DNA of 29,966 bases, taken from assembly GCA_002293475.1 (NCBI GenBank), contig DBDG01000055.1:1-29966 (forward strand). The letters run 5' to 3'. Below are positions 7,764 through 15,734 of this stretch, in pieces. Made by a program: the position numbers and the translations under genes. The notes beneath the pieces were generated by a model. That model saw nothing but the letters and a program-made list of their open reading frames with translations. It had not been told where the DNA came from and searched no databases. Position 1 is the stretch's first letter, and every line of letters starts with the position of its first letter. This DNA is from Lachnospiraceae bacterium UBA938 (GTDB lineage Bacteria; Bacillota; Clostridia; Lachnospirales; Lachnospiraceae).

Positions 7764-9824
7764 ATGAATGGGAACAACATGAATAGAATTAAATACTGGC
7801 TATGTGTCTTTACGGTACTGCTGACCGTCCTTTCGGCTTCATTCACTACATTTGCGGCTGAAATCGAAGAAAATAACGAAGATCTGACGGCAGCTCCCTA
7901 TTTTCTGATCGAAAGTTCTGATCCCGAAACAGATCGTTTCCCTCTGAAAGACACCCAAGTAAACACAACGATCAGCGGCATTATTGCTGAGACTTATGTT
8001 ACTCAGATCTATACCAATGAAGGCGCGAACCCTATCAGCGCCAGCTATATTTTCCCGGCTTCAACCAAGGTTACCGTTCATGGTATGAAAATGACCATCG
8101 GCGATCAGGTAATCACCTCTCAGATCAAGGAAAAAGAAGCCGCCAAAGAAACATTTGAAGAAGCCAAAAGCGAAGGAAAAAGCGCTTCGTTGCTGGAAGA
8201 AGAAACACCCAACGTCTTTTCTATGAACGTTGCCAATATTATGCCGGGTGACACCATTGCCATCGAACTTCATTACACCGAGCAGATCTTTTCCACCGAC
8301 AATATCTACCAGTTCGTTTTTCCGACCGTTGTCGGCCCACGCTATATCAGCCCGCTGTACGATGCCGAAGCGGCTGATGAAAACTGGGCAGCGACCCCCT
8401 ATATTCCGGAAGGTGGCGCGGCACCAGGAACCTATGACATTCACGTAAATCTCTCGGCCGGAGTCCCCATTGCCGACCTGTTATGTACTTCGCACGGCAC
8501 GGACGTGGTCTGGCGTGATATCACTAATGCCCAAGTTACCCTTTCCGATCCGGAGGACTTTGCCGGCAACCGGGATTTTATTCTGGAATACCGGCTGACT
8601 GGTGAAGAGATTGCCAGCGGCCTGGTGCTTGACACCGGTGAAACGGAGAACTTCTTTATGCTTTCCATCCAGCCGCCGGAACGTTATGAGATTGAGGATA
8701 TTCCTCCCCGCGAATATATCTTTGTCATGGATGTGTCAGGATCCATGTCCGGCTTTCCGATTGACACTTCCAAGGAGCTGATGTTAAACCTGCTTAATAA
8801 CCTGCGTGAAACTGACACTTTTAATCTCATTTTGTTCTCCGATACATCTACCTGGCTTTCAGACGTTTCACTGCCGGCAAGCGAGGCAAATATACAGAGT
8901 GCCATCCGCTTGATCAACAAGAAAGAAGGCCGCGGCGGTACGGAGCTTGCCTTAGCTTTAGAAGATGCGGTGGAACTCCCTGATAGCGAGAACGTATCAC
9001 GGAGCATTATCGTAATAACCGACGGCTATATTTGGGGGGAGGAAGAAATATTTAAGATTGTCCATGAAAACCTCGATACTGCCAACTTCTTTTCCTTTGG
9101 CATCGGATCTTCGGTCAATCGTTATCTGATCGAAGGGATTGCCAAAGCAGGACAGGGTGAATCATTTGTGGCGACGGAGCCGGAAGCGGCAAGCGCGGCT
9201 GCTGACCGTTTCCGTACATACGTCCAGACACCGATACTGACAGATATAAAAGTTGAATTTGACGGTTTTGATGTGTATGATACGGAACCGCAGAACCAGC
9301 CGACGCTTTTTGCCCAAAGACCCATTATCCTATATGGAAAATGGCGGGGAGAACCTACCGGAACCATCCGGATTACCGGCAAAACCGGCACTCAGGACTA
9401 TCACCAGGAAATCTCTGTATCGGAAGTAAGTCAGGAAGCCAACAGTGCCCTCCGTTACCTCTGGGCACGTAACCGGATAGACCGGATTACCGACTATGGA
9501 ATCAATCCAAATAAAGAGGAGGCCGCCGCCGAGGTTACTGCCATCGGTCTGCAGTACAGCATCCTAACCCCGTACACATCCTTTGTTGCCGTGCTGGATA
9601 CCATCCGTAACCCCGAAGGCGAAAGCACCGACGTTGACCAGCCGAACCCCCTGCCGCTTCATGTATCAAACTTAGCAGTCGGCTATACGATCGGTTCGGA
9701 ACCCGGAGACATGATACTTATCATATGTGCCGTATTACTGGCACTGACCGGTTACTGGCGCTCTTTTCGTCGGCTCAAAGATCCAAAACAACCAGAAAGG
9801 CGGGACTATCATGTCGGTTGCTAA
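7764..9824 (+). CDS. secreted VIT and von Willebrand factor A domain protein, possible exosortase substrate
   Basis: A 686-residue exported protein. Residues 1-31 form a signal peptide ending TFA-A. A VIT domain follows (about 45-175; EGANPISASYIFP, then NVFSMNVANIMPGDT). A VWA domain spans about 315-480 with an intact MIDAS: Asp323, Ser325, Ser327, Thr393 and Asp420. The region ending in TPYTSFVAVLD is typical of VIT/VWA proteins. The C-terminus has EPG (646-648), a hydrophobic segment (about 650-665), and a basic cluster (RSFRR), then a further 16 residues. This resembles a PEP-CTERM-type sorting signal but has an unusually long tail. AAAGGAG lies 9 bases before the ATG. It overlaps the exosortase gene by 14 bases. 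The substrate role is inferred. Confidence 0.88.
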   Translation: MNGNNMNRIKYWLCVFTVLLTVLSASFTTFAAEIEENNEDLTAAPYFLIESSDPETDRFPLKDTQVNTTISGIIAETYVTQIYTNEGANPISASYIFPASTKVTVHGMKMTIGDQVITSQIKEKEAAKETFEEAKSEGKSASLLEEETPNVFSMNVANIMPGDTIAIELHYTEQIFSTDNIYQFVFPTVVGPRYISPLYDAEAADENWAATPYIPEGGAAPGTYDIHVNLSAGVPIADLLCTSHGTDVVWRDITNAQVTLSDPEDFAGNRDFILEYRLTGEEIASGLVLDTGETENFFMLSIQPPERYEIEDIPPREYIFVMDVSGSMSGFPIDTSKELMLNLLNNLRETDTFNLILFSDTSTWLSDVSLPASEANIQSAIRLINKKEGRGGTELALALEDAVELPDSENVSRSIIVITDGYIWGEEEIFKIVHENLDTANFFSFGIGSSVNRYLIEGIAKAGQGESFVATEPEAASAAADRFRTYVQTPILTDIKVEFDGFDVYDTEPQNQPTLFAQRPIILYGKWRGEPTGTIRITGKTGTQDYHQEISVSEVSQEANSALRYLWARNRIDRITDYGINPNKEEAAAEVTAIGLQYSILTPYTSFVAVLDTIRNPEGESTDVDQPNPLPLHVSNLAVGYTIGSEPGDMILIICAVLLALTGYWRSFRRLKDPKQPERRDYHVGC

Positions 9825-10665
9825 AGAAACCTCATTAAATGCGATTAAAAAAAACTGGGTTTTTTATCTGCTGGGACTATTAATCATCCTGACCATGAAG
9901 TATTATTACAGCCGCGTCGGTCTAAATGACCTAAGATGGATCCTAGCTCCCTCCTCCTGGTGGGCTGGGATCCTGACAGGGCTCCCCTTTGAATGGGTGC
10001 CGGAATCCGGATATGTGAACCATAGCGTGCGGTTTATCATTGCCGCTTCCTGTTCGGGTTTCCAGTTCATGATTATTGTGACCGCTACCCTTATTTATTC
10101 TTTTCTTCATCAAGTGCAAAGTATGAAAGGCCGCTTTCTCTGGATGGCCATAAGTCTGATGATAGCCTATCCGTTCACTGTTTTGGTCAACGGCCTGCGG
10201 ATTGTCATGTCGATTTATCTGCCGCCGCTTCTGCAAGACATCATAGCTGGCTGGGGATGGCTGACCGCGGATAGGCTACATACGGTAATCGGAACTGTCA
10301 ATTTCTTCTTTGCCTTACTGGTGATTTATCATACCGTAGGCACCATACTGGAAAAAAGAGACAATAACCGCTCACGGCAACCCGATGTCATAGCCCTGGG
10401 CACCAGCGACAGTTCCCATAGTTCCTTTTTCGCTTCCTGCCTTAAATGCCTGTCCCCGATATTCTGGTACTTTTTTATAATGCTGGGCATCCCTTTCTTA
10501 AACGGGGCCCATCTTATTAATCCGCAAAGCTTTATGGAATACGTCGTTCTGGCCAGTGTCGTCTGTACGGGCATCATCTTCCTATACTGCCAGTTAAGAT
10601 TATTCCTGAAAGCCGGCTCACGACTGAAGGCTGTCCCAGAAAAGCGTAATCTGCCCATGATATAA
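9811..10665 (+). CDS. xrtK: exosortase, XrtK type
   Basis: A 284-residue polytopic membrane protein of the exosortase/archaeosortase family, putative membrane cysteine transpeptidases that process C-terminal sorting signals. The three expected active-site residues are present: Cys81 in AASCSGFQF, Arg130 in VNGLRIVMS, and His157 in DRLHTVIG. The N-terminal KYYYSRVGLNDLRWILAP segment matches what I remember of exosortase K. After the core (to about 185) comes a polar linker and two more membrane segments (about 215-232 and 243-263). AAGGCGGG precedes the ATG, and the gene starts inside the last codons of the VIT/VWA gene, so the two are translationally coupled. Exosortases are rare in Firmicutes. 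The family call is firm; the K subtype is from memory. Confidence 0.85.
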   Translation: MSVAKETSLNAIKKNWVFYLLGLLIILTMKYYYSRVGLNDLRWILAPSSWWAGILTGLPFEWVPESGYVNHSVRFIIAASCSGFQFMIIVTATLIYSFLHQVQSMKGRFLWMAISLMIAYPFTVLVNGLRIVMSIYLPPLLQDIIAGWGWLTADRLHTVIGTVNFFFALLVIYHTVGTILEKRDNNRSRQPDVIALGTSDSSHSSFFASCLKCLSPIFWYFFIMLGIPFLNGAHLINPQSFMEYVVLASVVCTGIIFLYCQLRLFLKAGSRLKAVPEKRNLPMI

Positions 10666-10672
10666 TATAATG

Positions 10673-10713
10673 GCGCAAATAGCCGACACGGTTTACGGTT
10701 CTGTTATTTGTGC
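10673..10713 (+). terminator. probable terminator after the exosortase gene
   Basis: GCGCAAATA (10673-10681) pairs with TATTTGTGC (10705-10713) with one G-T wobble, followed by TGTTTTA. It sits directly after the exosortase stop and before spmB. The T-run is short, so termination may be weak. Confidence 0.45.
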
Positions 10714-10757
10714 TGTTTTAATATATTAATAAAAAGCACTAACATTGGGAGTTTTAC

Positions 10758-11282
10758 ATGCTGAATGTTCTTACCAATATTTCCAATATAATTATACCGG
10801 TACTGATATTTTATATCGTTACATATGGGCTTCTAAGTAAATGCAATGTCTATGAAGATTTTATCAAAGGAGCAAAAGACGGTTTCCATACCGTTATCGG
10901 TATCATGCCTACTCTGGTGGCCTTAATGGTGGCAGTTGGCGTACTACGGGCTTCCGGTTTCCTAGAATTTATCGGGGAATTGTTTGCCGGCACAACAGAA
11001 CGGATCGGCTTTCCTTCCCCTCTCATTCCGGTAGTCTTCATCAAAATGTTTTCTTCTTCTGCCGCCACCGGGCTGGTGCTGGATATCTTCAAAACATATG
11101 GGCCGGATTCCCGGATAGGAATGATTACTTCAATCATGATGAGCTGTACAGAGACCATATTCTATACCATGTCCGTTTATTTTATTGCCGCTAAAGTGAC
11201 CAAGACCAGATATACTTTAGCCGGTGCCCTGATATCTACCTTATCCGGCATCCTAGCAAGTGTGTTGCTGGCAAGCTTATAA
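10758..11282 (+). CDS. spmB: spore maturation protein B
   Basis: A 174-residue membrane protein of the SpmB family, related to nucleoside-transporter Gate domains and needed for normal spore core dehydration and heat resistance in sporulating Firmicutes. Visible features are an N-terminal membrane segment (about 8-26), KGAKDGFHTVIGIMPTLVAL, a central segment ending SSSAATGLVLDIFK, and MMSCTETIFYTMSVYF with its conserved polar TET inside a membrane helix. GGGAG lies 6 bases before the ATG. It does not follow spmA as usual: spmA faces it on the other strand with 29 bases between the stops. Confidence 0.93.
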   Translation: MLNVLTNISNIIIPVLIFYIVTYGLLSKCNVYEDFIKGAKDGFHTVIGIMPTLVALMVAVGVLRASGFLEFIGELFAGTTERIGFPSPLIPVVFIKMFSSSAATGLVLDIFKTYGPDSRIGMITSIMMSCTETIFYTMSVYFIAAKVTKTRYTLAGALISTLSGILASVLLASL

Positions 11283-11311
11283 TATATATAACAAGAAATC
11301 TCAAGGGGTAC

Positions 11312-11908
11312 TCAAACCATTCGAGACCTCTCCATGATCTTGCAAAACACCACCGCCACCATCGTACTAAACAAAGTGGCAATAATAGCCGGCGCAATGA
11401 TGCCGGCAGCGTTGGCGCTTCCATACTGTCCTCGATATACAATCATATTGACCGGTATAAGTTGCAGAGACGATATATTCAATATCAAAAACGTACACAT
11501 TTCTTTACTGGCTATGAGCGAATTTTTCCCGGTCCGTTCTTTTTCCAGATTCTTAAGTTCTTCCATTGCCTTTAACCCAGCCGGAGTACAGGCCCAGCCA
11601 AGTCCGAGAATATTGGCAATCACATTGGTGGATATGTATTCCCGGGACTTATGTTTCTTGGGAAGCTTCGGAAACATAAAGCTTATGAAAGGGGAGAGTC
11701 CTTTTGTCATCTTGGCAATCAGACCAGATTGCTGGGCGATTTCCATCAGTCCCGACCACAATGCCATGACACCCAGCATCGTAATGCATAGGGTGACAGC
11801 CTCTTTCGCCGAATTCAAAGCCCCGTCAGTTACCTCCTTCATATTACCGTTGACCGCTCCGTAAATAATTCCGATCATTAACATAAAAGCCCATATATAG
11901 TTTAGCAT
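11312..11908 (-). CDS. spmA: spore maturation protein A
   Basis: A 198-residue membrane protein of the SpmA family, the partner of SpmB in spore core dehydration. Typical segments are MLNYIWAFMLMIGIIYGAVN at the N-terminus, ALWSGLMEIAQQSGL, the NVIANILGLGWACTPAGLKAMEEL Gate-like motif, and FLILNISSLQLIP. The ATG at 11908 is chosen because GGAG lies 6 bases upstream and the family starts this way; a TTG four codons earlier also opens the frame. It is 64 bases downstream of malQ on the same strand, so it could be read from malQ or from its own sporulation promoter, which I cannot define. It converges on spmB. Confidence 0.93.
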   Translation of the reverse strand: MLNYIWAFMLMIGIIYGAVNGNMKEVTDGALNSAKEAVTLCITMLGVMALWSGLMEIAQQSGLIAKMTKGLSPFISFMFPKLPKKHKSREYISTNVIANILGLGWACTPAGLKAMEELKNLEKERTGKNSLIASKEMCTFLILNISSLQLIPVNMIVYRGQYGSANAAGIIAPAIIATLFSTMVAVVFCKIMERSRMV

Positions 11909-11972
11909 CCATATCTCCAAGATAACCCGTTACTAATTTATATGAGCCTTATACCTATCCTATTCCGTTACC

Positions 11973-13454
11973 TCAACAGCGCTTATACAGCCTCGTCATC
12001 TCATATATCTTCCCCGCCAGTTCATCCGTCAGATCATCCCCATCCATCCGCCATTTCCAATTCCCCCCCAGCGTTGACGGCGTGTTGATCCGGGCTTCCC
12101 CGCCAAGTCCTAGATAATCCTGCATCGGTATTACTGCCAGCTCCGCTACGCTCGACATCGCCGCCCGGATAAATTCCCAATGCAGCTCCTTACGCCGGCA
12201 CTTAGCCAAGTTAAGATACTCCCGGCAAAAGTCCTTGTCGGCCTGATTCAGTGTCCGATACCATCCCATTACCGTATCATTATCATGAGTACCCGTGTAT
12301 ACAATGCAGTTCTTAGGATAATTGTGGGGCAGATAATCACTTTCTTCCTTCGAGTCAAAGGCAAACTGTAATATCTTCATGCCGGGATAACCGGTTCTCT
12401 TTACCAGTTTCAGTACGCTGGGGGTCAGAAAACCCAGATCCTCGGCAATAATCTCTTTTTCTCCCAGTTCCGCCTTGATGGCTTTAAAGATGTCATAGCC
12501 GGGACCCTTTTCCCACTTCCCCTTCTTAGCATTAAGCGAGCCGTAAGGTATCGAATAATAAGCGTCAAAGCCCCGAAAATGATCAATCCTGACTACATCA
12601 TATAACCGGCAGCAATATTCGATCCTTTCAATCCACCAGCGATAGCCGGTCTCCTTATGATAATCCCAGCGATATAGCGGATTCCCCCACAGCTGTCCGT
12701 CGGCTGAAAACCCGTCCGGAGGGCAACCGGCCACCCTAGTCGGCCGGCACTTTTCATCGAACTGAAACAGTTCCTGACCCGCCCAGGCATCGGCACTGTC
12801 AAGAGCCACATAAATAGGAATATCGCCGATTATCCGGATGCCGTTCTTATTGGCATACTTTTTAAGCCTTGTCCACTGTTCGGCAAAAACAAACTGCCGG
12901 AATTGGTAAAACTCAATCTCATCCTTCAAATCCTTACGACATTCCTTCATGTGTGAGGATTTCCGCAGCTTTAACGGCTCGTCCCACTCCGTCCAGCCAA
13001 GACCCCTTTGAGAGTCCTTGATGGCCATATATAAGGCATAGTCATCCAGCCAAAAGCGGTTGCTCCTCACAAAATCCCGAAATTTACGCTTCTTACCGAT
13101 ACCGCTGTTTAGATACGCGACATACAGAACTTTTGACCGGCACAAAAACAGCTTCTCATAATCAATCTCGGCCGGCTTGCTCCCGAAATCATAGCGGGAA
13201 CATTCTTCCTTGGTAATCCAGCCCTTGTCAACCAGATCTTCTAAGTCAATGAAATAAGGATTACCTGCAAAGGTGGAAAATGACTGATATGGTGAATCCC
13301 CATATCCTGTAGGGCCGAGCGGCAATATCTGCCAATAGCTTTGGCCGGCTTTTTTTAGAAAGTCTACAAAACGATAAGCTTCCTTAGAAAAGGATCCTAT
13401 CCCATATTGGGATGGAAGGCTTGTGACTGGTAATAAAATTCCGCTTTTTCTCAT
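11973..13454 (-). CDS. malQ: 4-alpha-glucanotransferase (amylomaltase)
   Basis: A 493-residue GH77 enzyme that transfers alpha-1,4-glucan segments between maltodextrins, used in starch/maltose or glycogen metabolism. The start RKSGILLPVTSLPSQYGIG, the QILPLGPTGYGDSPYQS loop, DIPIYVALDSADAW, VRIDHFRGFD with the nucleophile Asp, IIAEDLG with the acid/base Glu, and TGTHDNDTVMGW with the third catalytic Asp are all present. The length is typical of the short bacterial form. AGGGG lies upstream of the ATG, and a likely promoter is at 13508-13536. No other glycogen gene is nearby. Confidence 0.96.
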   Translation of the reverse strand: MRKSGILLPVTSLPSQYGIGSFSKEAYRFVDFLKKAGQSYWQILPLGPTGYGDSPYQSFSTFAGNPYFIDLEDLVDKGWITKEECSRYDFGSKPAEIDYEKLFLCRSKVLYVAYLNSGIGKKRKFRDFVRSNRFWLDDYALYMAIKDSQRGLGWTEWDEPLKLRKSSHMKECRKDLKDEIEFYQFRQFVFAEQWTRLKKYANKNGIRIIGDIPIYVALDSADAWAGQELFQFDEKCRPTRVAGCPPDGFSADGQLWGNPLYRWDYHKETGYRWWIERIEYCCRLYDVVRIDHFRGFDAYYSIPYGSLNAKKGKWEKGPGYDIFKAIKAELGEKEIIAEDLGFLTPSVLKLVKRTGYPGMKILQFAFDSKEESDYLPHNYPKNCIVYTGTHDNDTVMGWYRTLNQADKDFCREYLNLAKCRRKELHWEFIRAAMSSVAELAVIPMQDYLGLGGEARINTPSTLGGNWKWRMDGDDLTDELAGKIYEMTRLYKRC

Positions 13455-13507
13455 GTTAATACCCCTTATATGCTATCCGTCCGCTTTTGTTGCCGTTTAT
13501 TAATCAA

Positions 13508-13536
13508 ATAGTATCAGAAAAAAATACAGTTTACAA
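13508..13536 (-). promoter_or_regulatory. probable promoter for malQ
   Basis: On the minus strand TTGTAA (13536-13531) and TACTAT (13513-13508) are 17 bp apart, about 54 bases upstream of the malQ ATG. The surrounding stretch between malQ and the next rightward gene (13455-13721) is AT-rich and holds no gene I can support. Confidence 0.5.
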
Positions 13537-13721
13537 CTCAATACAGCCTTTTTACATTACAAACAATTAATGAAGGCAAAATTTGGTGGTTATTATAGGT
13601 AATTTACAGATGAAATCTTTACCTTAATCCTGTATAATTATTTGTATCATGCAACAGTGCTGACATAATGAAAGCGGGAGAACAGGATTTTCCCCGATAT
13701 CTTCAAGGAGGATTTGGTACT

Positions 13722-14087
13722 ATGAGTAAGCTGTCGAATGAAACTGTAATTGTCCACATCAGAGAATTTCTTAAAAAAATGAAAATGGAGTATAACGCAG
13801 ACTTTTATGTGGTCTTATATACCGCCATCGGGAAAATTGTATGTGACTTAGAACCGCCTGCCACTAAAAGCTCCCTGCTCAGCTTTACTGATGATCCGGC
13901 ATCATTCAGCGTGGATATATCAGCGGTCTTTGACGAAACCGGCCTGTTCGATGACCAGCTGATCAATGCCAAGAACGTCATCGTCTATAACAACGATTCC
14001 GATGTTGAATTGATGCGGACCGAACAGATGGTTATCTTTGCCCGACATGTCGTCGGCTTTAACCTGATCAGAAAACAGCCCGAATAG
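13722..14087 (+). CDS. conserved small hypothetical protein
   Basis: A 121-residue soluble protein with no recognised domain. It is mostly alpha/beta with an amphipathic N-terminal helix (about 5-22), a strand region FYVVLYTAIGKIVCDLEPP, an acidic middle, and a C-terminal MVIFARHVVGFNLI segment. There are no cysteine clusters, signal peptide or membrane helices. The ATG at 13722 is chosen because a strong AAGGAGG lies about 10 bases upstream; a longer frame from 13668 lacks one. A strong terminator follows at 14111-14169, so it is probably monocistronic. The function is unknown. Confidence 0.75.
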   Translation: MSKLSNETVIVHIREFLKKMKMEYNADFYVVLYTAIGKIVCDLEPPATKSSLLSFTDDPASFSVDISAVFDETGLFDDQLINAKNVIVYNNDSDVELMRTEQMVIFARHVVGFNLIRKQPE

Positions 14088-14110
14088 CCCGATACCGCCG
14101 CCCTTATCTT

Positions 14111-14169
14111 AAAAGAACGTAAACCGGTGTTCAAACTTTGTAAATCACAACACCATTTTACGTTCTTTT
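14111..14169 (+). terminator. strong rho-independent terminator upstream of dpaA
   Basis: The arms at 14111-14131 and 14149-14169 are complementary over about 19 of 21 positions (AAAAGAACGTAAA...GGTGTT with AACACC...TTTACGTTCTTTT) with a 17-base loop. The rightward strand ends in CTTTT and the leftward strand also ends in a T-run. It isolates the small hypothetical gene from the dipicolinate operon. Confidence 0.85.
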
Positions 14170-14178
14170 CATATTATA
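14152..14178 (+). promoter_or_regulatory. candidate sigma-K-type promoter for dpaA-dpaB
   Basis: CATATTATA (14170-14178) matches the sigma-K -10 consensus CATAnnnTA. An ACC at 14152-14154 can serve as the short -35, with about 15 bp between. It lies about 40 bases upstream of the dpaA ATG. In Bacillus the dipicolinate synthase operon (spoVF) is sigma-K-controlled in the mother cell, which supports the reading. The -35 lies inside the 3' arm of the preceding terminator. The motif is short, so this is tentative. Confidence 0.45.
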
Positions 14179-14217
14179 CGTATATAATCATTAATCGGCG
14201 AAAACGGAGGTGGTTCA

Positions 14218-15099
14218 ATGAATCCAATTTCTGCCCCTTTATCGCTTACGGTCCTAGGCGGAGACATGAGGCAGAACTATCTGGCAAATTATCTCAGTGA
14301 GAAGGGTCATTCGGTCACCTGTTTTTGCCCTCCGGCGTATTCTCTTCTGAAACCTGACATCAGGCAGGCTGCCAGTCTGGCTGAAGCACTTTCCGCAAGT
14401 AAGTTTATTATCGGTCCCGTACCCTTTACACGGGATCAAAAAACCATAAATGGCAGCCCTGCTGATATGATCTTACTATCCAATCTTTACACACTTCTTA
14501 ATAAGAATCATTTCTTGATCGGCGGCAATCTTCCTGCTTCAGCTCACGATGTATGCGATAACAAACGAATTACCTGCTATGATTTCATGCAGTCGGAATC
14601 CCTTATATTTATGAATGCGGAACTGACAGCGGAAGGCATGATCGGTGAATTATTACAAAAAACTCCCTTCATGCTGCAAAGCTGCCCCATTCTTATCATC
14701 GGCTATGGCCGATGCGGAACCGTTCTGGCGCAGAAGCTGCATGCCATAGGCAGTAAGATATGCGTCTGCGATATCTCTGAGACCAGAAGAGCCATGGCCT
14801 CTTCCTTGGGCTTTAAGTCCTTTCCTCCCTCACATCTCAAAGACTCCCTATCCCTGCTTTCCGTAATCATTAACACCGTACCGGAGCTGGTTCTATCAGA
14901 GGACTGTTTAGCTTGTCTTTCACCTTCCTGTCTGTTGTTTGACCTTGCTACGCCGCCCGGCGGCATTGATCAAAAAGCAGCCATAAAACATAATCTTCCC
15001 GTCTTTCAATGCCTAGGGCTTCCCGGAAAAACAGCTCCGCTTTCCGCTGGTGAAGCCATTGGCATCACTATTTTAGAAAGGATAGCTGCAAATGATTGA
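14218..15099 (+). CDS. dpaA: dipicolinate synthase subunit A
   Basis: A 293-residue protein of the SpoVFA/DpaA family, which with DpaB makes dipicolinic acid from a lysine-pathway intermediate in the mother cell; the product fills the spore core. The N-terminal part starts with a Rossmann-like TVLGGDMRQNYLA. The second domain has the NAD(P)-binding GYGRCG at 162-167, and a PPGGID loop lies near the C-terminus. GGAGGTGG precedes the ATG. It overlaps dpaB by 8 bases, showing translational coupling. A candidate sigma-K promoter lies just upstream. Confidence 0.94.
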   Translation: MNPISAPLSLTVLGGDMRQNYLANYLSEKGHSVTCFCPPAYSLLKPDIRQAASLAEALSASKFIIGPVPFTRDQKTINGSPADMILLSNLYTLLNKNHFLIGGNLPASAHDVCDNKRITCYDFMQSESLIFMNAELTAEGMIGELLQKTPFMLQSCPILIIGYGRCGTVLAQKLHAIGSKICVCDISETRRAMASSLGFKSFPPSHLKDSLSLLSVIINTVPELVLSEDCLACLSPSCLLFDLATPPGGIDQKAAIKHNLPVFQCLGLPGKTAPLSAGEAIGITILERIAAND

Positions 15100-15694
15100 T
15101 TTTAATGATCTTAATATTGGAATTGCCGTTACCGGCTCCTATTGCACCTATGATAAGATCTTTGATGAGATGAAGAACCTCGCCGAAAAAGGAGCCAATA
15201 TTTACACTATTTTTTCCGACCACGCCTCTACTACCGACAGTCGCTTCGGAAACGCCGAAGATTTTATGACACTTGCCAAAGAAGTGACTGGAAAAGATCC
15301 GTTAACAACGATACCAGGCGTAGAGCCGATGGGTCCTAAAGGGCTTCTGAATATTCTGGTAATCGCACCTTGTACGGGAAACACTCTTTCTAAGCTTGCC
15401 AACGGTATTTCCGATACTTCGGTGCTGATGGCCGCCAAAGGTCATCTTCGCAACAATAAACCACTTGTAATATCGCTTTCCACCAATGATGCTTTAGGTA
15501 TGAATTTAAAAAATATCGGCATATTATTAAATACCAAGAACATTTATTTTGTGCCTTTTGGACAGGATAATTATGAAATCAAGCCCAATTCCATGATTGC
15601 CCACACCCACTTGCTGGCAGAAACAATTGACCTAGCGCTGAAAGGAAGACAGATACAGCCGGTCATTATAAGTCCTCACAAGAGCCAAAACTAG
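15092..15694 (+). CDS. dpaB: dipicolinate synthase subunit B
   Basis: A 200-residue flavoprotein-fold subunit (SpoVFB/DpaB) of dipicolinate synthase. It shows the flavoprotein start IGIAVTGSYCTYDK, an IAPCTGNTLSKLANGISDTS segment typical of the flavin-binding region, and AAKGHLRNNKPLVISLSTND. The length matches the family. Its ATG lies within the last codons of dpaA. The next gene, an asparagine synthetase-like protein, begins 40 bases later on the same strand and may be in the same operon. Confidence 0.94.
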   Translation: MIDFNDLNIGIAVTGSYCTYDKIFDEMKNLAEKGANIYTIFSDHASTTDSRFGNAEDFMTLAKEVTGKDPLTTIPGVEPMGPKGLLNILVIAPCTGNTLSKLANGISDTSVLMAAKGHLRNNKPLVISLSTNDALGMNLKNIGILLNTKNIYFVPFGQDNYEIKPNSMIAHTHLLAETIDLALKGRQIQPVIISPHKSQN

Positions 15695-15734
15695 AAACAA
15701 GATCAGACAATTCCATTATAGCAAGGAGAATATT

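Noticed and set aside
10600..10760. A second copy of the tRNA-Ser 3' end marking an integration right boundary
   Set aside because: I looked for the T-arm and acceptor sequence after the exosortase gene and found no duplicate, so no attachment site is called.
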